Shown: piece by piece, positions 7,432 to 16,399 of the stretch
How positions within the stretch are numbered: the first letter of the stretch is position 1
How the letters are laid out: the number at the start of each line of letters is the position of its first letter
Assembly: GCA_002457365.1 (NCBI GenBank)
Contig: NTKP01000014.1
Coordinates: forward strand, 1-34,747
Direction: 5' to 3'
Origin: Rhodothermaeota bacterium MED-G12
GTDB lineage: Bacteria; Bacteroidota; Rhodothermia; Balneolales; Balneolaceae
DNA length: 34,747 nt
The notes under the pieces: generated by a model
What the model was told of the DNA's origin: nothing
Seen by the model: only the letters and a program-made list of their open reading frames with translations
Database searches by the model: none
Translations under genes and position numbers: made by a program

Positions 7432-8773
7432 GCCCAAAACTATTCAGTATATCCTTTAGGTGTGAAGGCTTGTTGTGTGACTGATGTTGGTCCTTAGCCC
7501 AACTATGAATATACCCTAGTTTTTCAGCTTCTTTAATGCGCCTTTCCAATTGGCCAACCCGCCTTAGTTCCCCACCTAAACCTACTTCGCCCAACCAAAG
7601 TTGATTATTATCCAAAGCTATATCCAATAGGGATGATACCAAAGCCATACAAAGCGCAAGATCGGCTGCTGGATCTTTTATTTTTAAACCACCAGCGACA
7701 TTAACATACACATCTTTATCCGAAAATTTAAACCCAGTACGTTTTTCTAAAACGGCCAAAAGTAACAAGACACGGTTGCGATCCATTCCGTTGACGGTGC
7801 GTTGCGGAGTCCCATATGCACTAGGACTAACCAATGCTTGAAGTTCAACCAATATGGGTCGGCTTCCCTCCATTATACAACCAATGGCACTTCCAGATAC
7901 TTCTTGATTTCGTTCTGCTAAAAAATAGGCAGAAGGATTGGGAACCTGATCCAAGCCATCCTGCTTCATCTCGAAAACCCCTACCTCATGAGCTGGCCCA
8001 AATCTATTTTTTATACTTCGTAACAGCCGGTAGGTGTAATGATCGTCCCCTTCAAAACTAAGCACGGTATCTACCATGTGTTCTAACACCCGAGGACCTG
8101 CGATATCCCCCTCTTTAGTAATGTGACCAATTATCATAATGGACAAACTGGATTTTTTGGCCAATTGTTGAAGCAAAGCAGCGCACTCTTTTACCTGAGC
8201 AACACTACCTGGCATACTACTTAACTGGTCTCTGTAAACAGTTTGAATAGAATCAACAATGAGTAAATCAGGTTGTAACTTTTGAGCCTGCTCAATGATG
8301 GATTCGATGCGTGTTTCGTTGATTAACCAGAGTTTTTCAGAGGTGACCCCCATGCGTTTGGCTCGTTGTTTAATCTGCATGACAGATTCTTCACCAGCAC
8401 AATATAAAATAGACAAATTTGGTTCGGCCTTAGCTATTTGAAGAGTAAGCGTACTTTTACCAACCCCAGGAGCTCCACCAATGAGCACATAGGATCCTCT
8501 CATACATCCACCACCCAACACCCTATCAAATTCAGCAATTCCGGTTTGAAACCGAGATGCCTCCGTAGCCGTAATCTCGTTGAGCGTTTGGGGTTTAGGT
8601 GCTTGTTCTGGCTCTAAGCCTGCGATTTTAGCTTTGTGCGGCTTAGTTGAACCCGTTATTTTTTCTTGCTCGACGAAACTATTCCACTCTTTACATCCTG
8701 GGCAACTTCCTAGCCACTTGGGCGATTCATGTCCACATGAAGTGCATACAAAAATTTGATTCGATTTAGCCAT
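7415..8773 (-). CDS. radA: DNA repair protein RadA (Sms)
   Basis: RadA is a RecA-like, DnaB-type ATPase that extends recombination intermediates. Residue numbers here count from ATG 8773. The N-terminal zinc finger has C10, C13, C24 and C27 (CTSCGHES...CPGC). Walker A is GGAPGVGKST (99-108), and Walker B LLIVDS is near 170-175. The RadA-specific KNRFG motif is at 255-259. A Lon-protease-like C-terminal domain follows (NVAGGLKIKDPAADLALCMAL), which in RadA lacks peptidase function. I start at ATG 8773 (MAKSNQIFVC); the frame extends only two codons further to a TTG at 8779. The C-terminus GQKKKP is encoded across the rpsU terminator of the opposite strand. Length of 452 is normal. Confidence 0.97.
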   Translation of the reverse strand: MAKSNQIFVCTSCGHESPKWLGSCPGCKEWNSFVEQEKITGSTKPHKAKIAGLEPEQAPKPQTLNEITATEASRFQTGIAEFDRVLGGGCMRGSYVLIGGAPGVGKSTLTLQIAKAEPNLSILYCAGEESVMQIKQRAKRMGVTSEKLWLINETRIESIIEQAQKLQPDLLIVDSIQTVYRDQLSSMPGSVAQVKECAALLQQLAKKSSLSIMIIGHITKEGDIAGPRVLEHMVDTVLSFEGDDHYTYRLLRSIKNRFGPAHEVGVFEMKQDGLDQVPNPSAYFLAERNQEVSGSAIGCIMEGSRPILVELQALVSPSAYGTPQRTVNGMDRNRVLLLLAVLEKRTGFKFSDKDVYVNVAGGLKIKDPAADLALCMALVSSLLDIALDNNQLWLGEVGLGGELRRVGQLERRIKEAEKLGYIHSWAKDQHQSHNKPSHLKDILNSFGQKKKP

Positions 8774-8876
8774 AAACAATAATAGAATAGTTATACACTC
8801 AATTTTTTCTTAATCAGATAGCTTGAATATGTTCACCTACTATGATAAAGAGTTTCAACACCGAAACTACTTACTC

Positions 8877-9917
8877 TTAGTTGCTTTTATATTCATGCAC
8901 TTCCTGGTTTACATACCAAGTAGTAGCCATCATTCCCATCGCAATAGTAATGTAATAGCTAATAATACGCCATAGAAATAATGCCAGACCAATGAAAGCT
9001 TCCCTTGAAATGAGTGGACCTTGAAATAGAACAAAGAGTCCTTCAACTCCACCGCTACCACCAGGAGTTGGTACTACCAAAAAGGCTAGATTCATCGCCA
9101 AGCTTCGTAATACTGAAAGTAGTTCTGGTGCTGGCAACAAACTTAGTATTACAATAGGTGCAAGTGCAACTCTAGCTAGCCATGACATAGTGGAGTAAAA
9201 GAATGCCTGAAGTAAAAATCGAAACGGCTTTGCTTTGAGCTGATGGGCATATTGCTCGAGGTTTTGTGCCTCAGAATGTATTTTATCCCTGTGTTTCCGA
9301 AGGAATGGTAATTTTGCAAACCACTTGATAATTTTTGAAATTGCTGATGGTTTAATTAAAACTCCATATGCGAGTACCCCAGCGTATGAAAGCAGGGATA
9401 CATACAGAACAAGCATGGACGCTTCACCCAAAAAACCCACCGACGGCGGAACTACATCCATATAGATACCAGCCACAAGTAAGATTGGGATAGCGATGGC
9501 AAACCAGATTTGATCCAATAATACACTATACAATATGATTGCGGTAGACTCACCCAATCGTAGTCCTTCTTTAGTCATAGCATAGGTTGCCATAGGAGCT
9601 CCACCTATGGTAGAGGGGGTAACTGCTGAGGTAAAGTCCCAGCTCAATTGCACCCTAAATGCTCCCAACCAATTAATAACTCCCGCAGATAAGTAGCGAA
9701 TTTTTGCTGCAGAAAACCATACTCTCAAGAATGAAACCACCAAAGCAATGCCCAGCCCGGGAAGTCTTTTGGGTGCTAAGTAGGCTAGAATGCCGGGGGT
9801 ATAGGTATACCAAATGACTCCAGCCATTGTCAAAAGACTCAGGGAAATAGAAAAAAACAGATATTTCTTAGAAATTATCTGTTTTGGACTATCTACATTT
9901 TGCTTTATTTGACTCAT
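8877..9917 (-). CDS. Flippase-like integral membrane protein (LPG_synthase_TM / UPF0104 family)
   Basis: The 346-residue protein has about eight hydrophobic segments (for example 20-38, 53-70, 125-150, 165-187, 236-262, 270-285). It also shows the family's two re-entrant signatures: TPSTIGGAPMATYAM (100-114) and VVPTPGGSGGVEG (281-293). Homologues form the transmembrane half of lysyl-phosphatidylglycerol synthase (MprF); stand-alone members are thought to flip or handle lipid-linked substrates in the inner membrane. No aminoacyl transferase domain is attached. The lipid is unknown. Its ATG lies only 10 bp beyond the T-tract of the fbaB terminator, so it either depends on read-through or uses a promoter embedded in the terminator. 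The 97-bp gap to radA shows no hairpin. Confidence 0.88.
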   Translation of the reverse strand: MSQIKQNVDSPKQIISKKYLFFSISLSLLTMAGVIWYTYTPGILAYLAPKRLPGLGIALVVSFLRVWFSAAKIRYLSAGVINWLGAFRVQLSWDFTSAVTPSTIGGAPMATYAMTKEGLRLGESTAIILYSVLLDQIWFAIAIPILLVAGIYMDVVPPSVGFLGEASMLVLYVSLLSYAGVLAYGVLIKPSAISKIIKWFAKLPFLRKHRDKIHSEAQNLEQYAHQLKAKPFRFLLQAFFYSTMSWLARVALAPIVILSLLPAPELLSVLRSLAMNLAFLVVPTPGGSGGVEGLFVLFQGPLISREAFIGLALFLWRIISYYITIAMGMMATTWYVNQEVHEYKSN

Positions 9918-9927
9918 ACTATAGTAT

Positions 9928-9960
9928 AAAAAAAAGCCTTGCAGGAAACTCTACAAGGCT
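9928..9960 (-). terminator. Intrinsic terminator after fbaB, abutting the flippase start
   Basis: On the minus strand AGCCTTG (9960-9954) pairs with CAAGGCT (9941-9935) around a 12-nt loop, followed by a T-run to 9928. A second T-run precedes the stem (9968-9961). The flippase ATG starts at 9917, ten bases past the T-tract. Confidence 0.85.
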
Positions 9961-10028
9961 AAAAAAAAGCTTTGTTAATTAGGTTAACCACCCAAATTCA
10001 CGTGCGCTCTGTTTAGGTGAATATACTT

Positions 10029-11099
10029 TTACGCAATATCCACTTCTTTGTTTAGATATACATCCTGAATCATATTCAGAAGTTGAACACCCTCACCAAT
10101 AGGACGTTGGAATGCTTTACGACCACTAATGAGTCCCATTCCACCTGCTCGTTTGTTAATTACCGCTGTTTTAACTGCATCGGCAAAATCGTTTGAGCCG
10201 GAAGCTCCACCAGAGTTGATTAGACCTGCACGTCCCATAAACGAGTTAACTACTTGGTAGCGGGTTAAATCGATAGGATGCTCGGATGTTAATTCAGAAT
10301 AAATACGCTCGTCTAATTTACCATATGACGAATTACCCGCATTTAAAGCCTTGTAACCACCATTATTGGTAGGTTGCTTTTGTTTAACAATATCGGCACC
10401 AATAGTTGATCCAATATGATTTGCCTGGCCCGTTAAGTCAGCTGAGGTGTGATAGTCAACCCCGTCCACTTTGAATGCGTCATTACGGGTATAGCACCAA
10501 AGTATGGTAGCCATTCCTAATTCATGAGCATATGCAAAAGCTTGGGCCACTTCTTGAATTTGCCGGTTAGATTCTTCCGATCCAAAATAGATGGTTGCAC
10601 CCACTGCTGCAGCACCCATATCATACGCCTGATCAATGGTACCAAACATAATTTGATCAAACGTGTTAGGATAAGTAAGGAGTTCATTGTGATTAATTTT
10701 CACAATAAAAGGGATTTTATGCGCATACTTACGAGAAACGGAACGTAACGCACCAAAGGTCGATGCTACTCCATTACAACCTGCTTCAACGGCTAGCTTT
10801 ACAATGTTTTCAGGATCAAAATAGTCTGGATTTTTTGCAAAAGAAGCACCCGCAGAATGCTCAATTCCTTGATCAACAGGCAGTATAGAAAGGTATCCTG
10901 TCCCACCAAGTCGACCCGATTCCATAAGCCATTGTAGGTTTCCCAAAACTCTATTGTTTCGATCAGAATGATACCAAACCTGATCTACATAGTCAGGAGT
11001 AGGTTGGATTAATTGATCTTTTGTAACTGTTTTACTGGTGTGATGTAGCAAGTAGGAGGCTTCATCGCCCAGTAATTCTTCAATCTTCGATATATCCAT
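10029..11099 (-). CDS. fbaB: Class I fructose-bisphosphate aldolase (FbaB/DhnA type)
   Basis: This enzyme cleaves fructose 1,6-bisphosphate to dihydroxyacetone phosphate and glyceraldehyde 3-phosphate in glycolysis, and runs in reverse for gluconeogenesis, through a lysine Schiff base. The 356-residue TIM barrel shows [11 protein letters not shown] (72-82, with D76), the strand FIVKINH (131-137) and the Schiff-base motif ADIVKQK (235-241, K239). The phosphate-binding [10 protein letters not shown] and [12 protein letters not shown] follow near the C-terminus. Length and motifs match the archaeal-type/DhnA family common in Bacteroidota. It is transcribed alone: the divergent neighbour is dus, and a strong terminator follows 61 bp after the stop. 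No Shine-Dalgarno precedes the ATG. Confidence 0.96.
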   Translation of the reverse strand: MDISKIEELLGDEASYLLHHTSKTVTKDQLIQPTPDYVDQVWYHSDRNNRVLGNLQWLMESGRLGGTGYLSILPVDQGIEHSAGASFAKNPDYFDPENIVKLAVEAGCNGVASTFGALRSVSRKYAHKIPFIVKINHNELLTYPNTFDQIMFGTIDQAYDMGAAAVGATIYFGSEESNRQIQEVAQAFAYAHELGMATILWCYTRNDAFKVDGVDYHTSADLTGQANHIGSTIGADIVKQKQPTNNGGYKALNAGNSSYGKLDERIYSELTSEHPIDLTRYQVVNSFMGRAGLINSGGASGSNDFADAVKTAVINKRAGGMGLISGRKAFQRPIGEGVQLLNMIQDVYLNKEVDIA

Positions 11100-11229
11100 G
11101 AGTGTATGTTTAACTTATTGTACTAAATAGGGTTAAAATATAGGAGTATTACAGTCAAATGACTAACAGAAATCCCAAGTTATGTTGAGAAGCTTCAGAT
11201 AGAATAGTAGATATTCGTATCTTAGGAGT

Positions 11230-12240
11230 ATGAGTAAAGAAGATTTTTTCGAAAGCCTGCTTGGCAAACAAGACCGTCCCTTATTTTTAGCTCCTATGGA
11301 GGATGTTTCAGATGCTCCATTTCGGCAAATTTGTCGCAATATGGGGGCTAGTATGGTCTTTACTGAATTTATCAGCTCCGAAGCGCTCATCCGCGATTCT
11401 GACATTGCCCTGCATAAAATGAGTTTTATAGAAGCTGAACGCCCTTTAGGAATTCAAATTTTTGGCGGACGTGAAGAGGCTATGTATGGAGCTGCTAAAG
11501 TTGCTGACGCAAGTAACCCCGATGTAGTAGATATAAATTTTGGGTGTCCGGTGTACAAAGTAGTCAACAAAGGTGCTGGCGCAGCATGTTTAAAAGACAT
11601 AGACATGATGGAGCGTATGGCTGGGACAGTGGTTGATGCGGTTGATCACAGACCTGTAACTGTCAAAACTCGTTTAGGTTGGGACGAAAACTCAATCCGT
11701 ATACAAGAAGTAGCACATATGCTGCAATCGGTTGGAGTGAAGGCCTTAACTGTACATGCCAGAACACGAGCCCAAAAATACAAAGGTGAAGCAGATTGGA
11801 ACTGGCTTAAAAAGCTCAAAAATACCCCTGGATTACATATTCCCATCATTGGTAACGGCGATGTAACTAGTCCTGAATTGGCTGCAAAATTATTTAGTGA
11901 AACAGGCGTAGATGCGGTGATGATTGGCCGGGGAGCAATAGGAAATCCTTGGATTTTCAAGCAAACAAGATCATATCTAGATCAAGGCAGTTATTCTGCT
12001 GACATTCCCCTTCGAGAGCGTCTTGAGGTCTGCGCTAAACAGCTTCAGTTGTCGGTCGACCATCAAGGTGAACGTTATGGTGTTATCATAATGAAAAAAC
12101 ACTATGGCCAATACCTAAAAGGAATTCGCAATGGCAAGAAACTCCGAATGGAATTAATGCAGCACAACACTATGGAACCTATACTTGAACGCTTACTTAA
12201 TTATACCGAAGAAGAACATTTCTTTGTAAACGCTATTTAA
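11230..12240 (+). CDS. dus: tRNA-dihydrouridine synthase (DusB-like)
   Basis: This FMN enzyme reduces specific uridines in tRNA D-loops with NAD(P)H. The 336-residue protein carries the Dus order of motifs: APMEDVSDAPFR (21-32), INFGCPVYKV (102-111) with catalytic C106, TVKTRLGW and HARTRAQKYKGEADW. IIGNGDVTSPE and VMIGRGAIGNPWIF at the FMN phosphate site follow. The C-terminal helical tRNA-binding domain (about 250-336) is present, with KKHYGQYLKGIRNGKKLR. The closest subfamily by pattern is DusB. AGGAG (11223-11227) is only 2 nt from the ATG, too near to act as a normal ribosome binding site. The gene is divergent from fbaB across a 130-bp gap and convergent with serS. Confidence 0.95.
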   Translation: MSKEDFFESLLGKQDRPLFLAPMEDVSDAPFRQICRNMGASMVFTEFISSEALIRDSDIALHKMSFIEAERPLGIQIFGGREEAMYGAAKVADASNPDVVDINFGCPVYKVVNKGAGAACLKDIDMMERMAGTVVDAVDHRPVTVKTRLGWDENSIRIQEVAHMLQSVGVKALTVHARTRAQKYKGEADWNWLKKLKNTPGLHIPIIGNGDVTSPELAAKLFSETGVDAVMIGRGAIGNPWIFKQTRSYLDQGSYSADIPLRERLEVCAKQLQLSVDHQGERYGVIIMKKHYGQYLKGIRNGKKLRMELMQHNTMEPILERLLNYTEEEHFFVNAI

Positions 12241-12252
12241 TTGCTTTTGGAG

Positions 12253-12315
12253 CATTAGGTTTGAATTGTTAGGTATGGGAGTACTGGGTCCGAATCATTA
12301 GGCTTGAAACGTTAG
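12253..12315. repeat. Two imperfect 20-bp direct repeats between dus and serS
   Basis: CATTAGGTTTGAATTGTTAG (12253-12272) recurs as CATTAGGCTTGAAACGTTAG (12296-12315), matching 17 of 20, with a 43-bp period. They sit in the 103-bp convergent gap, which has no clear terminator hairpin. A similar piece (GTTAGGTATGGG) lies between them. Origin and role unknown. Confidence 0.6.
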
Positions 12316-12343
12316 CCGCTATAACATTCTTTAAAAAAACCAG

Positions 12344-13612
12344 CTACAAATATTCCCGGTCAATATACTTTTTTAAGATATCCGGTACTCTGACACGGCC
12401 GTTTTCGGTTTGATAGGTTTCAACAATGGCAGAAAGCACCCTAGGAAGCGCCAACCCTGAGCCATTAAGAGTATGAACCATTTCGGTCTCTTTCTCCCCT
12501 TTTCTGTATCTAAGCTGCATTCTTCGCGCTTGAAATGCCTCAAAGTTGGAACAAGAACTCACCTCTAACCACCGTTGTTGACCTGGGCTCCACACTTCTA
12601 CATCATATTTTTTTGTTTGAGTGAAACCCATATCACCTGTACACATGAGCAATGTCTGATAGGCTAAGCCTAGTTTTTGAAGTAGCGACTCTACATGTAC
12701 CCGTAACAATTCCAACGTTGCATATGACTCTTCTGGCTTAACAAAATGAACTAGTTCAACCTTATCAAATTGATGCAATCTGTTTAACCCTCTCACGTCC
12801 TTGCCATACGATCCTGCCTCTCTTCTCCAACAGGGGGTGTGGCATACATAACGAATCGGTAACTGCTCTTCAGAAAGTATCTCGTCCCGATGGAAGTTGG
12901 TTACCGGTACTTCAGCAGTAGGTATAGCAAAAAAAGCATCCCTTGGAATCTCATACATCATATCTTCCTTGTCAGGAATTTGACCTGTACCCCGAGCGGA
13001 ATCCTCATTAATGAAATAAGGGGCCTGCATTTCAATATAGCCTGCTTTATTAGCTTCATCTATAAAAAAATAAATGAGCGCTCGCTGCAACTGCGCTAGG
13101 GGTCCAAGATAAAAAGGAAAACCTGCACCCGTAACCTTCACCCCTCGTTCAAAGTCCAACCAACCATGTCTCTCTAAGATGTCCCAGTGCGGTTTTAGCC
13201 ATGATTGTGTATCGGGTGAACCCCACGTACCGTATACCTGATTATCTTCTTCTGAATGTCCAATCGGAACACTTGGATGCGCAACATTAGGTATCCGAAG
13301 TAATAATGATGTACGCTCCTCAGCTATCACATTCAACTGATCTTCCAATTCTTTTACTTCATCTTTAGATTTAGATGTTTCCTGAATAATGGCTTGAGCT
13401 TCCTCCTTTTTACCACTCGCCATCAAAGCCCCAATTTGTTTTGCCGCCTTATTACTTTGAGCTCGAAGTGTATCTACCTGATGGACCAATTGCCGCCACT
13501 GTTCATCTTTGTCTATTACTTGTTGAACAAGTTGAACATTCTTCTCCCCTTTGTTATTCATTGAATCTATGACTAACTCTGGGTTTTCCTTTATAAATGT
13601 GATATCTAACAT
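12344..13612 (-). CDS. serS: Seryl-tRNA synthetase
   Basis: This class II aminoacyl-tRNA synthetase charges tRNA-Ser. The N-terminal antiparallel coiled coil that grips the tRNA long arm spans about residues 28-105 (heptad-rich, LRAQSNKAAKQIGALMASGKK). The catalytic core shows the serine-binding TAE at 232-234. Motif 2 (CWRREAGSYG, 261-270, R263, R264, E265) runs into the DVRGLNRLHQFDKVEL loop, and motif 3 is LNGSGLALPR near the C-terminus. Length of 422 is normal. The start MLDITFIKEN is the canonical SerS N-terminus and agrees with ATG 13612. No Shine-Dalgarno is visible. It stands alone on the minus strand, convergent with dus. Confidence 0.98.
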   Translation of the reverse strand: MLDITFIKENPELVIDSMNNKGEKNVQLVQQVIDKDEQWRQLVHQVDTLRAQSNKAAKQIGALMASGKKEEAQAIIQETSKSKDEVKELEDQLNVIAEERTSLLLRIPNVAHPSVPIGHSEEDNQVYGTWGSPDTQSWLKPHWDILERHGWLDFERGVKVTGAGFPFYLGPLAQLQRALIYFFIDEANKAGYIEMQAPYFINEDSARGTGQIPDKEDMMYEIPRDAFFAIPTAEVPVTNFHRDEILSEEQLPIRYVCHTPCWRREAGSYGKDVRGLNRLHQFDKVELVHFVKPEESYATLELLRVHVESLLQKLGLAYQTLLMCTGDMGFTQTKKYDVEVWSPGQQRWLEVSSCSNFEAFQARRMQLRYRKGEKETEMVHTLNGSGLALPRVLSAIVETYQTENGRVRVPDILKKYIDREYL

Positions 13613-13713
13613 GCTGCTTTAATTAAGTTACCGTTCAAAGATACAAGGTCTAGAAACATTTAGTTGAGCTTTTTTACTTGTTAAAGATGTTAAAGTGATT
13701 CCCTTTTATTCAC

Positions 13714-13721
13714 TACTTTTG
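13714..13721 (+). promoter_or_regulatory. Candidate Bacteroidota -7 box upstream of the Lrp-type gene
   Basis: TACTTTTG matches the Bacteroidota -7 consensus TAnnTTTG. The -33 TTG element is imperfect: TTA at 13690-13692 with a 21-bp spacer. It would give an untranslated leader of about 120 nt before ATG 13851. This is pattern matching only. Confidence 0.3.
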
Positions 13722-13850
13722 TATTTTATACTTTAGAAATTTAGGAAAGCCATCCTATATTTTAGATTATTTAGGCAATTCAACACTCTTGCCAACCTAA
13801 GGTGGGCGCTCATCCAACCATATATTTCCATCAAATAAACCGTCCAGACC

Positions 13851-14333
13851 ATGATACCACTACTTGACGATATAGACGTTAAAATTTTGAATCACTTACA
13901 AGAACATGGCAGAGCTCAGCGCAATAAAATTGCGGAACTCGTAGGGCTATCTGTACCTTCTGTTTCAGAGCGCATGAAAAAACTAGAAGAGCGTGGACTT
14001 ATTAAGGGGTATCACGCTATTCTTAACGATAAAGATTTTCATTTTGACATTAGCGCCTTTCTGTTTGTTCAGGTAGACGGTTCTGAGAATTACAGTAATT
14101 TTGTTGAAGAAACGTTGAGAGAATCTGAAATTTTAGAGTGTCACAGTATTACCGGTGAGGGCTCACACCTATTAAAAGTGCGCACAAAGAATACGGCCTC
14201 TTTCGAGCGTCTCTTATCACGTATTCAATCCTGGGATGGGGTGGACAAAACTCGATCAAATTTGGTTCTTTCTAGTTTTAAGGAAACACGAAGCTTACCT
14301 ATTGAGCAATCCACTGAATTATTAAAACGCTAG
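13851..14333 (+). CDS. Lrp/AsnC family transcriptional regulator
   Basis: The 160-residue protein has the N-terminal winged helix-turn-helix of Lrp/AsnC regulators (LDDIDVKILNHLQEHGR...LSVPSVSERMKKLEERGLIKGY, residues 5-54). The RAM effector domain follows (about 70-145), with the ligand-site GEGSHLLKVRT. Such proteins sense amino acids or small metabolites, form octamers and often bind their own promoters. No effector can be read. The lysine 6-transaminase gene at 20697-22043 is a conceivable target but is 6 kb away. It precedes the sigma-54 activator gene by 80 bp. The 238-bp upstream gap is AT-rich and contains one candidate -7 box. Confidence 0.93.
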   Translation: MIPLLDDIDVKILNHLQEHGRAQRNKIAELVGLSVPSVSERMKKLEERGLIKGYHAILNDKDFHFDISAFLFVQVDGSENYSNFVEETLRESEILECHSITGEGSHLLKVRTKNTASFERLLSRIQSWDGVDKTRSNLVLSSFKETRSLPIEQSTELLKR

Positions 14334-14386
14334 TTTAGCCCGAATAAGAGTCTTTCCTATCCTACCTCTGTAACAAATTTCGTATA

Positions 14387-14405
14387 TTACGACATAATGT
14401 CATAA
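14387..14405. promoter_or_regulatory. Palindrome just upstream of the sigma-54 activator gene
   Basis: TTACGACATAATGTCATAA is a 19-bp inverted repeat with one mismatched pair; its 11-bp core GACATAATGTC is perfect. It ends 8 bp before ATG 14414. The position suits an operator, possibly for the adjacent Lrp-type regulator or for autoregulation. Confidence 0.45.
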
Positions 14406-14413
14406 TAATAGAT

Positions 14414-15811
14414 ATGGATAGAGAAGTATTTCAACAACAATTTGGTCTTTTAGGTAGTTCTGATGCACTCCGCCAGGTAGTAGATAAGATAATGCAGGTT
14501 GCAAAAACTGACATTACCGTTCTCTTACAAGGAGAAAGTGGAGTTGGTAAAGATGTTACCGCCCGTGCTATTCATGGCATGAGCCATCGTAAACATAACG
14601 AGCTTATCATTGTAAATTGCGGGGCTATTCCTGAAGGCATCATTGAAAGTGAACTATTCGGGCATGAGAAAGGTGCCTTTACCGGGGCAAACGATACTCG
14701 ACAAGGGTACTTTGAAAAGGCAGACGGTGGAACTATTTTTTTGGATGAAATAGGTGATACACCAAAAAATGTTCAAGTTAAACTACTCCGAATTTTAGAA
14801 AATGGAGAATTCTTTAGAGTGGGCTCATCCAAAGTCCAAACGACAGATGTTAGAATTATTGCTGCCACCAACAAAGATCTTTGGGAATTAGTAGAAGAAG
14901 GAAGTTTTAGAGAGGATTTGTATTACCGATTAGATACCGTTCAAATCTACCTCCCTGCATTGCGTGATAGATCGGAAGATATCATTCCCATTTTTAGAAA
15001 TTTTGTAGAACATTATTCTAGAAAATACGACTCCGTATTCAGAGGGTTCTCTGATGAAGCAAAAGCCCTACTTAGCTCCTACCGTTGGCCTGGTAATATT
15101 CGCGAGCTTCGAAATGTTGCCGAACAGCTCGTTGTACTAGAGAAATCACAATTTGTCGACGTTGACACCCTTAGAAAATATTTAAAAGGACGTCAAAGTA
15201 TTGGTTCTGCGGATAATTTACCCATGCTACAAGGAAACTTAGACAATACAGATAGCAGAAATCAACAATCTGCTCATCAAGGTTCGGAATTAATCTATCG
15301 CGCTCTTCTTGAAATGAGTAACGATATTGGTGACCTAAAAAAAATGCTAGCAAATCTAGTTTACTCGCTGTTCTCGAATAAAAATAATCCTCAATTACCT
15401 GCATTACTAGGTGTAGGTGGACATCCATCGACACTGGATAACGTAAACGAGAATGCCCACAACGGGCCAACAAATCCAATAGATTATTCTAATCCCGGGC
15501 ACATTAAACTAGATCACACTTACAACGCTCATAATCAAGATGCCATGAGTTACGCCGCTAGACATCAAAAAAGTGACATTAAAGGAGAAGAATTTGAGCC
15601 TTATGATGAACCAATTCACGAAGATGAAGACGAATTTGTATTACAATTAAAAGGAAAAGAAATACCTTCGCTCGAGGAAACCGAAAAGTTTCTTATTCAA
15701 AAAGCATTGGAAATTTTTGATGGTAATAGACGTAAAGCTTCTGAAACACTAGGAATTAGTGAAAGGACTTTATACCGAAAATTGGATCAATTCGGATTAG
15801 AAAAAAAATAA
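14414..15811 (+). CDS. Sigma-54 interacting AAA+ transcriptional activator without receiver domain
   Basis: The 465-residue protein starts directly with the AAA+ domain. Walker A is GESGVGKD (40-47), the sigma-54 contact loop GAFTGA is at 87-92, and Walker B is GTIFLDEIGD (106-115). Sensor and arginine-finger region FRVGSSKVQTTDVRIIAATNKDL follows, then the PGNIRELRN signature. The last about 35 residues form a Fis-type HTH (FDGNRRKASETLGISERTLYRKL). No response-regulator, GAF or PAS domain precedes the ATPase. Between AAA+ and HTH lies an unusually long linker, about residues 260-425, rich in Asn, Gln and His and ending in an acidic patch (EPIHEDEDEF). It should drive RpoN-dependent promoters. 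Synteny with lptE is common in Bacteroidota and suggests an envelope-related regulon, but targets are unknown. Confidence 0.94.
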   Translation: MDREVFQQQFGLLGSSDALRQVVDKIMQVAKTDITVLLQGESGVGKDVTARAIHGMSHRKHNELIIVNCGAIPEGIIESELFGHEKGAFTGANDTRQGYFEKADGGTIFLDEIGDTPKNVQVKLLRILENGEFFRVGSSKVQTTDVRIIAATNKDLWELVEEGSFREDLYYRLDTVQIYLPALRDRSEDIIPIFRNFVEHYSRKYDSVFRGFSDEAKALLSSYRWPGNIRELRNVAEQLVVLEKSQFVDVDTLRKYLKGRQSIGSADNLPMLQGNLDNTDSRNQQSAHQGSELIYRALLEMSNDIGDLKKMLANLVYSLFSNKNNPQLPALLGVGGHPSTLDNVNENAHNGPTNPIDYSNPGHIKLDHTYNAHNQDAMSYAARHQKSDIKGEEFEPYDEPIHEDEDEFVLQLKGKEIPSLEETEKFLIQKALEIFDGNRRKASETLGISERTLYRKLDQFGLEKK

Positions 15812-15835
15812 TAACTGCTCAATAATACACTAGAT

Positions 15836-16399
15836 ATGGAACATGGAGCGAATTCCGAGCATCGGACTGGCCCAATTACGAGGTGGTCTAAAAACAAGGT
15901 CTTGATCTATCTTTTTTTGGGCATAATGAGCCTTCACATCTCGTGTCTTAGTTATAGTTTTACGGGAGCCTCCATACCTGAAGGGGTTAATACCATTTAT
16001 ATTCCCTTCTTCCCAGATCAATCTGGCAGTGGTTTAGGGGATTTAAGTGATCGACTGAACACTACGCTGATAGAACGATTTGTGAATCAGAGTAGGTTGC
16101 AATTAGCCTCTAATCTAGAATCTGCAGATGCATTCATAGAAGGCCGCATCCAAACATATAGTAATCGGCCCTTCGCAATAGGCGGAAATGAGCAGGCCAA
16201 CCAAAATCAAGTTAGTATCACGGTGCAAGCCCGATTTCAATATGCAAGCAGCGAAGAAGCGCTTTGGAATAAGAGTTTCTCGAGTAGCTTCACTTATGAT
16301 CCCACCGAAGATCCAATTAATGGGGAATTAGAAGCGGCTACCGAAGCATTATCTCAGATAGCCAACAATATGTTCAACGATGCCGTTAGTAATTGGTGA
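15836..16399 (+). CDS. lptE: LPS-assembly lipoprotein LptE-like
   Basis: The 187-residue product has an N-terminal hydrophobic stretch ending in lipobox HISC (C37), then the Bacteroidota LptE pattern. YSFTGASIPEGVNTIYIPFF opens the first strand, and LSDRLNTTLIERFVNQSRLQL follows. The end is FIEGRIQTYSNRPF and an amphipathic C-terminal helix. LptE plugs LptD at the outer membrane and helps insert LPS. ATG 15836 leaves 36 residues before the cysteine, longer than usual, but no better in-frame ATG is seen. It follows the sigma-54 activator by 24 bp and precedes a TPR gene, a neighbourhood known in Bacteroidota. The final codons and the stop lie inside a short tandem duplication. Confidence 0.85.
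   Translation: MEHGANSEHRTGPITRWSKNKVLIYLFLGIMSLHISCLSYSFTGASIPEGVNTIYIPFFPDQSGSGLGDLSDRLNTTLIERFVNQSRLQLASNLESADAFIEGRIQTYSNRPFAIGGNEQANQNQVSITVQARFQYASSEEALWNKSFSSSFTYDPTEDPINGELEAATEALSQIANNMFNDAVSNW

Noticed and set aside
15171-15479. 102-codon minus-strand open frame inside the sigma-54 activator linker.
   Set aside because: It lies wholly antisense to a well-supported gene and has no recognisable protein features.
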